A stretch of DNA of 64,000 nt, from the NCBI RefSeq assembly GCF_025685565.1, contig NZ_JAGSYE010000001.1, positions 1,178,001 to 1,242,000 of the forward strand, given 5' to 3'. Below the pieces are notes generated by a model, which worked only from the letters and a program-made list of their open reading frames with translations, ran no database searches and was not told the DNA's origin. The stretch comes from Granulicella aggregans (GTDB taxonomy: Bacteria; Acidobacteriota; Terriglobia; Terriglobales; Acidobacteriaceae). Below, piece after piece: positions 17,421-29,300 of this stretch (position 1 is its first letter; each line of letters begins with the position of its first letter). A program made the translations under genes and the position numbers.

Positions 17421-19442
17421 ATGGTCTTTACCGAGCAGTTCGATGTGGTGGTCGTCGGCGCTGGCCATGCTGGATGCGAGGCTGCGATGGCAGCCGCGCG
17501 CATGGGCCTGCGCACCGCCATCTTCACACTGAATCTTGACTTGATCGCCCAGATGTCCTGCAACCCGGCCATCGGTGGAGTCGCGAAGGGCCATCTCGTG
17601 CGCGAGGTCGATGCGCTCGGTGGTGTCATGGGCGAGGTCGCCGACGCGACCGGCATCCAGTTCCGCCTGCTCAACACCTCGCGCGGTCCGGCGGTCTGGT
17701 CGCCGCGTGCGCAGTGCGACAAGCAGCTTTATCGCGTGAAGATGCGCGAAGTGCTCGAAGGACAAGCGAACCTGTTTATCAAGCAGGCGGAGGTTGTTGA
17801 CCTCGTCTTCGGCGACGAGGGTAGCGAGTTAGCGAGTCCGCAATCCAGCGAAGAACCGCGCCGGGTGAGCGGTCTCAAGCTGCGCGATGGCCGCACCATC
17901 CTTGCGAAAGCGACCATCATCACCACCGGAACCTTTCTCAACGGCCTGATCCACTGCGGCGAGCAGCAGTACACCGCCGGACGCAGCGGTGAGCCGGCAA
18001 GCGTCCTCCTCGGAGAAGCTCTCAAGCGTCTCGGCCTCCGCGAGTGCCGGCTGAAAACCGGAACGCCGCCCCGCCTCGATGGACGCACCATCCGCTGGGA
18101 GACCTTCCAGGAGCAGCCCGGCGACGACGACCCAACGCCCTTCAGCTTTCGCAGTAGCTTCACGAAGTCCGGCGTGCCCCCGCTGCGCCAGATCAAGTGC
18201 CACATCGCCCGTACGACGGACGAGACCCTGCGGCTCATCCGCGAGAACGTCCACCGGTCGCCGATGTATTCGGGGCAGATCGAGGCCATCGGGCCGCGCT
18301 ATTGCCCTTCGATTGAGGACAAGGTCGTGCGATTTCCGGAGAAGTCCGGCCACCAGTTCTTTCTTGAGCCCGAAGGGCTCAACACGCACGAGGTCTACAT
18401 CAACGGCATGAGCACCAGCCTGCCGATGGACGTTCAGGCGGCGATGGTGCGATCGATTCCGGGGCTTGAAGACGCGGAGATGCTGCGGCCCGGTTACGCT
18501 ATCGAGTACGACGCGATCGACCCGACCGAACTTGACCGGACGCTGAAGGTAAAGAAGTTCGAAGGCCTCTACCTCGCCGGTCAGATCAACGGGACAAGCG
18601 GCTACGAAGAGGCCGCATGCCAGGGGATCATGGCGGGGATCAACGCGGCGCTGGCCGTGAAGGGTGAGCCGGCATTCACGCTCGACCGGACCGAGGCGTA
18701 TACCGGCATTCTGATCGACGATCTCATCTCGAAGGGGACCGACGAGCCCTACCGCATGTTTACCTCGCGTGCGGAGTTTCGGCTGCATTTGAGGATCGAC
18801 AACGCCGACCGGAGGCTGACGCCTCATGGGAGGTGCCTCGGATTGATCGCGGACGATGACTGGGCGGAGTTCGAAGCCAAGCAGGCGCGTGCGGAGGCGC
18901 TTCGACGGGTGCTGGAATCGGAACAGGTGCAGATGGCGGAACTCCCGGCATCGCTGATCGAAAAGCTCGATGGCGAGACCGCGAGTGTCTCAGGGCAAAG
19001 CTTTGCGCAGCTGCTGAAGCGTCCTGAGGTGGAGATCTCGGAGCTTGCGCCGATGCTGCTCATCCGGCTCGAGCACGCAGGCGCGATCTTCGCCGAGTGG
19101 GTTGCGGCGATGCACTCCGCGGAGCGGCTGCCCGCATGGGTGCGAAACGAGATGAAGTCGGTCGAAACGGAGATCAAGTACGCCGGCTATCTCGACAAGC
19201 AGCGCCGCTCGATCGAGAAGATGAAGAAGGCCGAAGACCGCCGCATTCCCGAGTGGTTCGACTACAAGGTGGTCAGCGGGCTGTCCCGCGAGATGCAGCA
19301 GACGCTCGAGCGCGTGCGTCCGATGACGCTTGGACAGGCGAGCCGCATCGCTGGAGTGACCCCGGCTGCGGTGACGCTGGTCAACATCTACATCGAGATT
19401 CAGGGTCGCGGAAGGCAGGCCATTCAGCGTCAGAATGCCTGA
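17421..19442 (+). CDS. mnmG: tRNA uridine-5-carboxymethylaminomethyl modification enzyme MnmG
   Basis: 673 aa. This FAD-dependent partner of MnmE installs carboxymethylaminomethyl at wobble U34 of certain tRNAs. The N-terminal dinucleotide fold [14 protein letters not shown], the signature [22 protein letters not shown] and [18 protein letters not shown] are all present. The second family signature ([17 protein letters not shown], about residue 390) and the C-terminal helical MnmE-interaction domain ([13 protein letters not shown]) follow. An insertion around residues 132-148 ([14 protein letters not shown]) is a surface loop not usual in the family. The partner mnmE lies 3.3 kb downstream. 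Confidence 0.97.
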   Translation: MVFTEQFDVVVVGAGHAGCEAAMAAARMGLRTAIFTLNLDLIAQMSCNPAIGGVAKGHLVREVDALGGVMGEVADATGIQFRLLNTSRGPAVWSPRAQCDKQLYRVKMREVLEGQANLFIKQAEVVDLVFGDEGSELASPQSSEEPRRVSGLKLRDGRTILAKATIITTGTFLNGLIHCGEQQYTAGRSGEPASVLLGEALKRLGLRECRLKTGTPPRLDGRTIRWETFQEQPGDDDPTPFSFRSSFTKSGVPPLRQIKCHIARTTDETLRLIRENVHRSPMYSGQIEAIGPRYCPSIEDKVVRFPEKSGHQFFLEPEGLNTHEVYINGMSTSLPMDVQAAMVRSIPGLEDAEMLRPGYAIEYDAIDPTELDRTLKVKKFEGLYLAGQINGTSGYEEAACQGIMAGINAALAVKGEPAFTLDRTEAYTGILIDDLISKGTDEPYRMFTSRAEFRLHLRIDNADRRLTPHGRCLGLIADDDWAEFEAKQARAEALRRVLESEQVQMAELPASLIEKLDGETASVSGQSFAQLLKRPEVEISELAPMLLIRLEHAGAIFAEWVAAMHSAERLPAWVRNEMKSVETEIKYAGYLDKQRRSIEKMKKAEDRRIPEWFDYKVVSGLSREMQQTLERVRPMTLGQASRIAGVTPAAVTLVNIYIEIQGRGRQAIQRQNA

Positions 19443-19501
19443 CGCGAATCTGCGATGTAACCTCGCGCGTCTTATAAGAGTCAGAGTTGGGCGAGGTTGG
19501 T

Positions 19502-20203
19502 ATGAGCGATATGGTTTCAACGGGATTCAAGCTGGCGATTGGAGCGCTGATCTTGGGCGCGGTTTTCATAGGAGTAAGACAGATGGCAATTGGACAGGCA
19601 ACACGCAAAGAGCCGATTCCGGCACCCTTACTTGACGAACCGCATACTGGAGCGAAGCAGGAGACGGCGGTCTTCGCAGGTGGATGTTTCTGGGGTGTGC
19701 AGTCGGTCTACAACAGGGTAAAGGGCGTGGAACATACGACGGCGGGCTACTCCGGCGGTTCTGCAAACACCGCGACCTACGATCAGGTGACGACCGAGAC
19801 GACCGGCCACGCCGAGTCGCTGAAGATCGTCTACGATCCGTCGAAGATCAGCTACGGAACGCTGCTGCGCATCTTCTTCAGCGTCGTGCATGACCCGACG
19901 CAGCTAAACCGGCAGGGCCCGGACGTAGGAACCTCCTACCGCTCAGCGATCTTCTACACCAGCGAAGAGCAGAAAAAGATCGCGGAGGCGTACATCGCGC
20001 AGCTCGATTCGGAGAAGATCTATCCCGCGAAGATCGTCACCCAGGTCGTCCCACTGAAGGGCTTCTACGACGGCGAGGCGTATCACCAGGACTACGCCGA
20101 CCATAACCCCAACAATCCGTACATACAGGTCTGCGACGTTCCGAAGATGGCCGCGTTGAAGGTGCAGTTTCCGGACCTCTTCAAGGAATACAACGGACAC
20201 TAA
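19502..20203 (+). CDS. msrA: peptide-methionine (S)-S-oxide reductase, membrane-anchored/exported
   Basis: 233 aa from ATG at 19502 (GAGG upstream; a TTG five codons earlier is the other option). The catalytic core starts at FAGGCFWGVQ, where the Cys attacks the sulfoxide, and continues GYSGGSANTATYDQV, GHAESLKIVYDP and YHQDYADHNP. It repairs oxidised methionine. Before the core is an extra stretch of about 55 residues with a hydrophobic segment (FKLAIGALILGAVFIGV), unlike the cytoplasmic enzyme. It is likely held at or exported across the inner membrane and acts on envelope proteins. It is convergent with the next gene, with only 3 bp between stops. Confidence 0.94.
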   Translation: MSDMVSTGFKLAIGALILGAVFIGVRQMAIGQATRKEPIPAPLLDEPHTGAKQETAVFAGGCFWGVQSVYNRVKGVEHTTAGYSGGSANTATYDQVTTETTGHAESLKIVYDPSKISYGTLLRIFFSVVHDPTQLNRQGPDVGTSYRSAIFYTSEEQKKIAEAYIAQLDSEKIYPAKIVTQVVPLKGFYDGEAYHQDYADHNPNNPYIQVCDVPKMAALKVQFPDLFKEYNGH

Positions 20204-20206
20204 GGC

Positions 20207-20749
20207 TTACTGCTGGGCAGGCGTCGGAGGCGGAATCGTCGCCTGCCCCAGCAGAGTCTGGATGTCCGTGACCAGGAGCTTTACGGAGTCCGTGAAAGCC
20301 AGATCGCGATTCTTCTTGCGGAACTTGAAGTCGACCTGTTCGACGAAGCCCCACAGAGCGACATGCGTCTTCGCATCCATGATGCCGACGCGAATCTGGG
20401 GTACGACACCTACCGGGTCGACAAAACGGACGGCGAAGATAACATCCGCGTCGTTTGGGTCGGCGACGAGGTCGTAGCGCCCCCAGGTCTTCATGGCTGA
20501 ATAGAACTCTCCGTAAGCCCGCTCCGGTCCGCCGCTATAGGCATCCGGGAAGGCGGTGACATCCCCCAGTTCATAGGAGATGAAGGCCTTCTTTCCTGCG
20601 AGTAAAGGCGTCGGAACCGGTGCGTTGACGGAGTTGACGCCAACGTCGGCGGAGCTCTTCTTGGGCGCGCCGATCCGTATCTGAGCTTGTGCGGCGACGG
20701 CGGCGAAGAGGATGAAGCTGGCGGAAAGCTTGGTAAGCAGGTGAGGCAT
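20207..20749 (-). CDS. secreted hypothetical protein
   Basis: 180 aa with a signal peptide (SASFILFAAVAAQAQ). The body contains AFISYELGDVTAFPDAYSGG, a DADVIFAVRFVDP strand pair and a LWGFVEQVDFKFRKKNRD segment, ending in a proline-rich tail. The pattern resembles DUF4136-like periplasmic proteins, but I cannot assign a family firmly. GGAG lies 5 bases before the ATG. It is downstream of the 99-aa DUF5076-like gene on the same strand with a 90-bp gap. Confidence 0.75.
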   Translation of the reverse strand: MPHLLTKLSASFILFAAVAAQAQIRIGAPKKSSADVGVNSVNAPVPTPLLAGKKAFISYELGDVTAFPDAYSGGPERAYGEFYSAMKTWGRYDLVADPNDADVIFAVRFVDPVGVVPQIRVGIMDAKTHVALWGFVEQVDFKFRKKNRDLAFTDSVKLLVTDIQTLLGQATIPPPTPAQQ

Positions 20750-20839
20750 CGTGTCTCCAAAGCCGGCAAAACGAGGCGCTGGCTGGCTTAGAGACGGAGT
20801 CCCTGTTGCTCAAGCCGCATCAATCGGCAACGCCCCCGG

Positions 20840-21139
20840 TTACTGCGTGATCTCGCCTTCGGGTTCGTCGGTTGGGTTGTCGATCTCCGCCTGAAAGCCT
20901 TCGAGCAGCCGCTCCAGAAACGCCTCCGGATCAACCTTTGCGCTCTGCATCTGGTGCGCGAGCGCGATGTGGCGTGCAAGGTCCGCGAGCACGATGCCCC
21001 AGGCAAAGGGGTCGTCCCAGGCGCCGCTCTGGATCGAGACGTGCTGGCCCTGCTCGGCGATCCACACGCGCATCACCTCGAAGGAGGCCTTATCGCGCTG
21101 CGCCGCGGGAGGGATGTCTAGGATTTTTTGCGATGCCAT
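20840..21139 (-). CDS. DUF5076-like small protein
   Basis: 99 aa. The block VMRVWIAEQGQHVSIQ followed by AWDDPFAWGIVLADLARH fits the DUF5076 family, small cytoplasmic proteins of unknown function that are single-domain in Acidobacteria and Alphaproteobacteria. The family assignment is from memory of the motif. AGGAG lies 5 bases before the ATG, supporting the start. It is divergent from dnaB across 190 bp. Confidence 0.8.
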   Translation of the reverse strand: MASQKILDIPPAAQRDKASFEVMRVWIAEQGQHVSIQSGAWDDPFAWGIVLADLARHIALAHQMQSAKVDPEAFLERLLEGFQAEIDNPTDEPEGEITQ

Positions 21140-21329
21140 GGGGTCTCCTGTAAGAAAAGCTCGGCTTGGATTTGTCGATTATGGCATTTGGAGGTCTGGT
21201 GGCGCGAACCCACTCATCGCGAAAGACAGGAGCGCGATGAATAGGACGCGGTTTTCAGGTTTTCCGCAGACTTGGAGTCATCTCCACAAGAGGCCGCCTG
21301 GCAGCGACGGATAGACTTGAGGAAGACCT

Positions 21330-22715
<1,386 letters not shown>

Positions 22716-22737
22716 TCACTCGCGCTAGTCTGGTTCG

Positions 22738-24123
22738 ATGACGTACGCAAACGACACGATCGCCGCCGTCTCCACCCCGCCTGGGCGCGGCGGTATCGGG
22801 ATCGTTCGGCTCGCCGGGCCGGAAGCGAAGACGATTGTGGAAGGAATGGTGCGTCTGCGGCGACCGCTGGCTCCGGGAGGCGCACGGTTCGCCGAAGTCC
22901 TCGAAGCAGGCACCGAAGCTGTCCTCGATCAGGCAGTCATAACCTGGTTCGCCGCGCCCAACTCCTACACCTCGGAAGACGTGGTGGAGATCGCGGCGCA
23001 CGGCTCGCCGGTTCTGCTGGATGCTGTGCTTCGCCAGTGTCTCGAAGCCGGCGCTCGTCTCGCCGAGCCCGGTGAGTTTACCGAGCGTGCCTTCCTCTCC
23101 GGTCGCCTCGACCTGACCCAGGCCGAAGCCGTGCAGGGACTAATTGAGGCGACCACCTTGCAGCAGGCCAGGACGGCCGCTCAACAGATGGGCGGCGGAC
23201 TTTCGCGACAGATTGCGCCGGTGAAGCGCTCGCTTATCGAGCTGATCGCCGCGCTCGAAGCAGGAATCGACTTCGCCGAGGACGATCTCGATCTGATGCC
23301 GGATGACGAGATCTGCCGCCGGATCAACGCGGTTGCGTCACCGCTGGCCTTGTTGGCCGAGAGCTTCGCTTACGGCCGCTTGCTGCGGGAAGGTTTCCGG
23401 CTGGCCATTGTTGGCAGGCCCAATGCGGGGAAATCTTCGCTCTTCAATCGGCTGATCGGGCGGGAACGCTCCATCGTGACGGCGCAGGCGGGCACCACGC
23501 GCGACACCGTCGCGGAGCGGCTCGAACTCAGCGGAATTCCCGTTGAAATGGTGGATACGGCGGGACTGCGCGATGTGGCCGCCTCCGGCGCGGCGCTCGA
23601 CGAGGCTGAGTCGCTTGGCGTGACGCGTTCGCGCGAGGCGATGGCCGAAGCCGACGTGCTTCTGCTGATTGTGGCTGCGGACGAGATCAGCGGCGGTACG
23701 CTACACCCGGAGGACCGCGAGGTGATCGCCGGAGCAGCGGGGCGGCGGCTCATCGTCGCGTTGAATAAAGTTGACCTGGTTCAAGATCGTCCGCTCGCTC
23801 TGTTGCCGGCCAGCTCTGTGCCGACCTCAGCGATTCAGAGCATAGGAATCGCCGAGCTTCGGCTAGCAATCCTCGGAGCTCTACAGGCCGCGCCGGGGGT
23901 TGCGGAGTCGGTGCCGGTAACGAATCTTCGCCAGCAGACAGCGATCACGAATGCGCTGATCGCTCTGCGCTCTGCCGAGCAAGGGTTGACGGAGGCGACG
24001 CCGCACGAGATGCTGCTGCTCGATCTGCATGAGGCGCTGGCGGCGCTCGATCTGCTCACCGGGACCACGCACACAGAAGACATTCTCGAAGTGATCTTCG
24101 GAAGCTTCTGCATCGGCAAGTAG
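22738..24123 (+). CDS. mnmE: tRNA modification GTPase MnmE
   Basis: 461 aa. The N-terminal tetrahydrofolate-binding domain (IAAVSTPPGRGGIGIVRLAG) is followed by a helical domain. Inserted in it is a Ras-like G domain: G1 GRPNAGKSS at about residue 224, G3 DTAGLRD, G4 NKVD. The chain ends in the invariant FCIGK, whose Cys is catalytically important. With MnmG it forms the alpha2-beta2 complex that modifies tRNA U34. No Shine-Dalgarno is seen, which fits translation following dnaB. In many bacteria mnmE and mnmG are adjacent near oriC; here msrA, two small genes and dnaB separate them. Confidence 0.97.
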   Translation: MTYANDTIAAVSTPPGRGGIGIVRLAGPEAKTIVEGMVRLRRPLAPGGARFAEVLEAGTEAVLDQAVITWFAAPNSYTSEDVVEIAAHGSPVLLDAVLRQCLEAGARLAEPGEFTERAFLSGRLDLTQAEAVQGLIEATTLQQARTAAQQMGGGLSRQIAPVKRSLIELIAALEAGIDFAEDDLDLMPDDEICRRINAVASPLALLAESFAYGRLLREGFRLAIVGRPNAGKSSLFNRLIGRERSIVTAQAGTTRDTVAERLELSGIPVEMVDTAGLRDVAASGAALDEAESLGVTRSREAMAEADVLLLIVAADEISGGTLHPEDREVIAGAAGRRLIVALNKVDLVQDRPLALLPASSVPTSAIQSIGIAELRLAILGALQAAPGVAESVPVTNLRQQTAITNALIALRSAEQGLTEATPHEMLLLDLHEALAALDLLTGTTHTEDILEVIFGSFCIGK

Positions 24124-24137
24124 AACAGTACCTTGAA

Positions 24138-24419
24138 CTAATCGACGAAGAAGCCAATGCCTCGCAGGGTTTCGTCGCTAAGCTCCACACCAAGCAGGCG
24201 AGCCTTTGCTTTGGCGCACGCCTCTCCGAGGAAGCGCCACACCACTGCGTCGGGCAGATCGGTTCCGCTTTTCAGCAGCCGGAGCAGGCTGCTGCTATCG
24301 GTCGGGAACGTGTACTCTCCCGGCAGGCCGCAGGAGGAACGAAGGGTAAGAGAGAGCGGGAATGCTCCGGCGTTTCCAGGCGTCTGAACTGCGGGCTGAG
24401 TGACGAGGTTGAATCGCAT
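24138..24419 (-). CDS. hypothetical small protein
   Basis: 93 aa, not recognised. The sequence has a beta-like start (MRFNLVTQPAVQ), a Ser/Leu-rich middle (SSSLLRLLKSG) and a helical segment with ALLGVELS-type spacing, and it ends GIGFFVD. There is no signal peptide and only a weak ribosome-binding site. It is convergent with mnmE (14 bp) and fills an otherwise empty stretch with protein-like composition, so I lean to real. Confidence 0.5.
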   Translation of the reverse strand: MRFNLVTQPAVQTPGNAGAFPLSLTLRSSCGLPGEYTFPTDSSSLLRLLKSGTDLPDAVVWRFLGEACAKAKARLLGVELSDETLRGIGFFVD

Positions 24420-24675
24420 GAGGCATCGTCACACTCGATGTTGGGGCGGACAATGACCTTTGCCGCCGCTGCGGAGGACGAGTAGGTCACCCTGACCGGC
24501 TGACAGTGTCAACTCCGCATCACCCATCCGGGCCAGCATGGCTGGCCAAGGTGAAAACTCTGTCGCATTCGGCATGAGCGGCGGGGCTCAGCGCAGTTTT
24601 CATCACGCTGTCCCTGGCGCGCCACGGCATCCTATTGAATTGATGTAAAGTTCGGTTGCAGTCTCAGGAGAGAAG

Positions 24676-26277
24676 ATGAAGTCTAGTTTCTGGTGCCGTT
24701 CCGTCGCAAAGGGTGCAGTTTCGATCGCAATCGCAAGCGTGTTGGCTCTTCCTTCACCCGGCTTCGCCCAGGATTCTCCGGTCCGGGTACCCATCGACGC
24801 GCAAGGACCTTCAACACCCTTTCCCCACTTCTGGGAGCAGACGTTTGGCTCGGGTCGGGCGATCCTCTCGCTGCGCGATGAGTACCGGCAGGATATCGAT
24901 GCCGTACACGGGGCCACGGACTTCAAGTCGGTCCGCTTCCATGGCATCTTCAACGACGAGGTTGGCCTCTACGACCCGGCGCGGAAGTACACCAATCCCG
25001 GACAGGCAACGCAAGCGGTCGCGACCGATGGCATCTACAACTTTTCCTATGTCGATCAGATCTATGATGGCCTGCTGGAGCATCATGTCCGGCCGTTCGT
25101 CGAGCTGAGCTTTATGCCGAAGGGCCTTGCGGCTGATCCAAACGACCTGCACGTCTTCTGGTACCACCCCAACGTGTCGCCGCCAGCGGACTACGCGAAG
25201 TGGGACGACATGATGGCGGCCTTCGCCCGGCATCTGATTGCGCGCTACGGCATCGAAGAAGTTTCCACCTGGAGCTTCGAGGTATGGAATGAGCCGAACC
25301 TCGACTTCTGGGGCGGCAAGCCCAAGCAGGCGACCTACTGGGAGCTCTACGACCACACTGCAAAGGCCCTGAAGGCGGTCAACGCAAGGATTCGTGTGGG
25401 AGGTCCTTCGACGGCGCAGGCTGCGTGGGTGGGTGAGTTTCTTCAGCACTGCCACGACAACAACGTTCCCGTGGACTTCGCTTCGACCCACGTCTACGGC
25501 AACGATGACAACGTGAACGTGCTGCATACGGATGCGAAGATCCCGCGCGACAAGATGGTGCCGCTCGCTGTGGCCAAAGTCCACAAGGAGATCCTCGCGT
25601 CGCCTTACCCCAACATGCCACTCTACTTCTCCGAGTACAACGCGAGCTACGCCAACGAGCCGAACGTGACCGACAGCTACTTCATGGGGCCATGGCTGGC
25701 GTCGACGATCAGCCAGGTCGATGGGCTGGTGCAGTCGATGAGCTACTGGGACTTCGCAGACGTCTTTGAGGAGCAAGGCGTGCCGCGAACGCCGTTTTAC
25801 GGAGGCTTCGGTCTGATCGCCGAAGACCGTATCCAGAAGCCCGCGTTCCATGCCTTCGCGATGCTGCACAAACTGGGCGATCAGCGGATCGCTGTGGCGA
25901 ATGACTCCATTCTTGCCACGAAGACGAAGGAGGGCGGAGTTGCCTTGGCGCTATGGAACTACCTGCCGCCCATTGGCGAGGGGGATAAGTACACGTCCGA
26001 GCCAGCCACGGTTGGAGCGGCGAAGACCTTCGAACTCTCGCTGAAGGGAGTTCCCGCCGGCGCAAAAGTAACACTCTATCGCGTCGACGGGACCCACGGC
26101 AACGCGATTCCCGCGTTTGACGCCATGGGCCGCCCGCAGACTCCGAGCCGCGAGCAGATTGCCGAACTTCGCAAGGCCGGTGCGGCAAGTCCTCCGGAGA
26201 GCCTGAAGCTGAAGGATGGCAAGATCACCGTCACGGTGCCGGCGCGTGGCCTTGTAGTCCTGGTCACCAGCCGTTAA
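24676..26277 (+). CDS. GH39-family glycoside hydrolase (beta-xylosidase-like), secreted
   Basis: 533 aa with a signal peptide (VSIAIASVLALPSPGFAQ). The (beta/alpha)8 barrel carries the acid/base Glu in FEVWNEPNLDFW (Glu206) and the nucleophile Glu in YFSEYNASY (Glu320). The clan-A pattern and SVRFHGIF opening match GH39, where beta-xylosidases and iduronidases are the known activities. A small C-terminal beta domain (about 430-533) is also usual for the family. AGGAG lies 6 bases before the ATG. The next gene is a TonB-dependent receptor in the same direction, 101 bp on, which suggests joint use of a plant or microbial oligosaccharide. Confidence 0.88.
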   Translation: MKSSFWCRSVAKGAVSIAIASVLALPSPGFAQDSPVRVPIDAQGPSTPFPHFWEQTFGSGRAILSLRDEYRQDIDAVHGATDFKSVRFHGIFNDEVGLYDPARKYTNPGQATQAVATDGIYNFSYVDQIYDGLLEHHVRPFVELSFMPKGLAADPNDLHVFWYHPNVSPPADYAKWDDMMAAFARHLIARYGIEEVSTWSFEVWNEPNLDFWGGKPKQATYWELYDHTAKALKAVNARIRVGGPSTAQAAWVGEFLQHCHDNNVPVDFASTHVYGNDDNVNVLHTDAKIPRDKMVPLAVAKVHKEILASPYPNMPLYFSEYNASYANEPNVTDSYFMGPWLASTISQVDGLVQSMSYWDFADVFEEQGVPRTPFYGGFGLIAEDRIQKPAFHAFAMLHKLGDQRIAVANDSILATKTKEGGVALALWNYLPPIGEGDKYTSEPATVGAAKTFELSLKGVPAGAKVTLYRVDGTHGNAIPAFDAMGRPQTPSREQIAELRKAGAASPPESLKLKDGKITVTVPARGLVVLVTSR

Positions 26278-26283
26278 GCTGTG

Positions 26284-26317
26284 CGCGGGATGAAGGTTTG
26301 CCCCGATTCATCCCGCG
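26284..26317 (+). other. 11-bp hairpin between GH39 and receptor genes
   Basis: CGCGGGATGAA (26284-26294) pairs perfectly with TTCATCCCGCG (26307-26317) around a 12-base loop, starting 7 bases after the GH39 stop codon. There is no T-run after it, so full termination is doubtful. It could act as an mRNA 3' stabiliser or attenuator that sets the ratio of enzyme to receptor. Confidence 0.5.
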
Positions 26318-26378
26318 TAAACATGGTCTTCACCTTGCTTTGATGAAGCTGCCAAGGCAACCGCCTATCGTCGATAGC

Positions 26379-29300
26379 ATGAGAAAAATTTGGGTGTCTC
26401 GCGTATGCAGCTATCTGCTTGCTGCGCTCTTTTTGGTGGCTGGTATTGAAGCAAAGGCGCAGTTCGATAACGGCAGCCTTGTAGGTACGATTCATGATGC
26501 AACCGGCGCTGTGATTCCTGGCGCGGCGGTCGTCGTGACGAACAACGCCACAGGCATCATTGCCAAGGCAACCTCCAACGACAGCGGCGACTACGAGCTC
26601 CCGTCGCTTCGCGTTGGTATCTACACCATCAAGGCTTCAGCCTCCGGCTATGCGGAGGCCGTCGCCAACGACATTGCCATCTCGGTCGGCGGCCGCCAGC
26701 GCATCGACCTTTCATTGAGCGTCGGATCGACTTCGACAACGGTTGAGGTCAGCGGCACCGCGCTCCAGCTTGAGACCGAGACCAGCGAGCGCGGCCAGGA
26801 GATCTCTGGGTACCAGAGCGCGGCCCTGCCCTTGGTTACCCGCAACTATGCCGACCTGCTCGGCCTGGTCACCGGCGTTCGCCAGGCGCCTACCGCCGCG
26901 ACCACCAGCTCCATCAATAGCCTTACCCGCGCCGGCGCCTATAACGTGAACGGCCAGCGCAGCATGTTCAACAACTTCCTGCTCGATGGTATGGACAACA
27001 ACGCCTACGGAGAGAGCAACCAGGGCTTCGACAACCAGATCGTCGCGGTTCCGCCGGACTCGGTCGCTCAGTTCCAGGTCGTCACCAACAACGAGAGCGC
27101 GCAGTTCGGCCGCAGCTCCGGAGCCACGGTCAACGTCGCCACCGCCAGCGGATCCAACCGCATCCACGCCACCGCGTACGAGTTCATCCGCAACACGGAT
27201 CTGAACGCTACCGGCTACTTCAAGCCGACGCTCGGAAACGTGGCCTTCAAGAAGCCCACCTTCAACCGCAATCAGTTCGGCGGTAACTTTGGCGGTCCGA
27301 TCATCAAGGACAAGCTCTTCTACTTCGTCGATTACGAAGGATTCCGCCAGACGTTGAAGCCGCTCAGCGTTCTCACGCTGCCCACGCAGAACGAGATCAA
27401 CGGCATCCTCGTCGTCCCGGTCAAGAACGCTGCCACCGGCACCACCTACGCCGCCGGCACGGCGATCCCGACAGCGGCGATCAACCCGCTCTCCGCGCAA
27501 GTCCTTAGCTACTTCAAGCAGATTGAGAGCGACCTGCCGGTCTCCGGTTCCGCTACGACCGGTCTGGCTTCTAACGACTACTCTGTCCAGGTTCCGTTTA
27601 CCGACAAGTCCGACAAGGGCGACCTCCGCCTGGATTTCCAGCAGAATCCCACCACTTCCTGGTTCCTCCGCATCAGTGACCGCAAGGAGACCGGCGTGAA
27701 CTACCCGGCCATCCTTGCTCCGCTCGACGGTCAGACCAACGGAACCATCCGCGTTCTCGACCAGCAGGTCGCCGCCGGATTCACCAAGCTGATCGGTGCC
27801 AACCAGGTCATCGAAGCCCGCCTGGGTATCTCCCGCACCAAGGCTGGCAAGTACTCGCTCTCGATCGGCAACGATGCCCTCAGCATACCCGGCCTGCCGA
27901 CCAACCCAATCGTCGCCGGCGGTCTGCCGACGACCTCCGTCTCCGGCGGCTTCACCGGCTTCGGCCGTCAGAGCACCAACCCGCAGTGGCAGGACCCCGC
28001 CCTGCTCGATCCCAAGATCAACTACACCCTCATCAAGGGCAAGCACTCGCTCAAGTTCGGCTACGAATACGAGCACATCTGGATGGCGGTCAACGACAAC
28101 AACCCTCTCTATGGTGCCTTCAGCTACGGCGGAGCCTACAGCGCCGTGGGCACGGCGGTTGCGGACTCCTATTGGGCTGACTTCCTCTTCGGAACCACCA
28201 ACTCTTATCAGCTAGCGAACTACTTCGTCGCTCACGTGCGCCAGACCATGCACAGCGCCTATGTCCAGGACGACTGGAAGCCCACCCCCAAGCTGACCCT
28301 GAACCTCGGCGTCCGCTGGGAGTACGGCTCGCCCTACTCCGAGCAGAACAACTACATCTCGAACTTCGACCCCATCACCCAGACCGTGCTGACGACGACA
28401 CCCGGAGCGACCGCGGGCAATGGCATTACGCCTTACTCGGGCGGCGGTGTCTATGGCAAGACGCTGGTCAATCCTGACCTGAACGACTTCGCTCCGCGCG
28501 TCGGATTTGCCTACGCCTTGACCGGCAAGACGGCGCTCCGCGGTGGCTTCGGCACCAGCTACGTCCACTACACCCGTGCCGGATCGGGCGACATCCTCGC
28601 CATCAACGCTCCGCAGGCGCAGTTTGCCGCAGTGACGCAGATCACCCCGACGACGGCCAACCAGTGCGGCACCGTTCCGGCGCAGATCATCGCTGTCGGC
28701 AGCACGACCGAGAGCTGCTACGTTACCGCCGACAAGGGCTTCCCGTCCGCCTTGACCTCCACCTTCAACTCCGCGACCGACAACGTTACCTGGGTACCCA
28801 AGAACACCCGCGACAGCTACGTTGAGAACTACTTCCTCAGCGTGCAGCAGCAGCTCTTCAAGAACTCCGTGCTCGACGTCGCCTACGTCGGCAACCACGG
28901 CCTGAAGCTACAGGGCTTCGTCAACGGCAACCAGAAGAATCCGTCAAACGGGTTTGCTCGGCCGTTTGCTAACTGGCCTAGCGACATCACCGAGGCGAGC
29001 AACGAGTTCTACTCCAACTACAACGCATTGCAGGTCCGTTACGAGCAGCGCATGGCCGCCGGCCTCACGCTGCTGAACTCCTTCAGCTGGGAGCACGCCC
29101 TCGACAACGCCAGCGCGTCGCTCGAAGGCAACACCCCGTCGCTCCAGGACGGCAACAACCCGCGTGCCGACTACGGTCAGTCGGACTACAACCTGCCCAT
29201 CGCCAACGTCACCAGCCTCGTCTACGAACTCCCTATCGGCCATGGCCGCCGCTTCCTCAGCGGCAGCAACGGCGTCGTCGACAGTCTCCTCGGCGGCTGG

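Noticed and set aside
26712..28076. 454-codon open frame on the minus strand opposite the third receptor
   Set aside because: Antisense shadow with Val/Gly/Asp-rich composition; the plus-strand receptor is clearly real.
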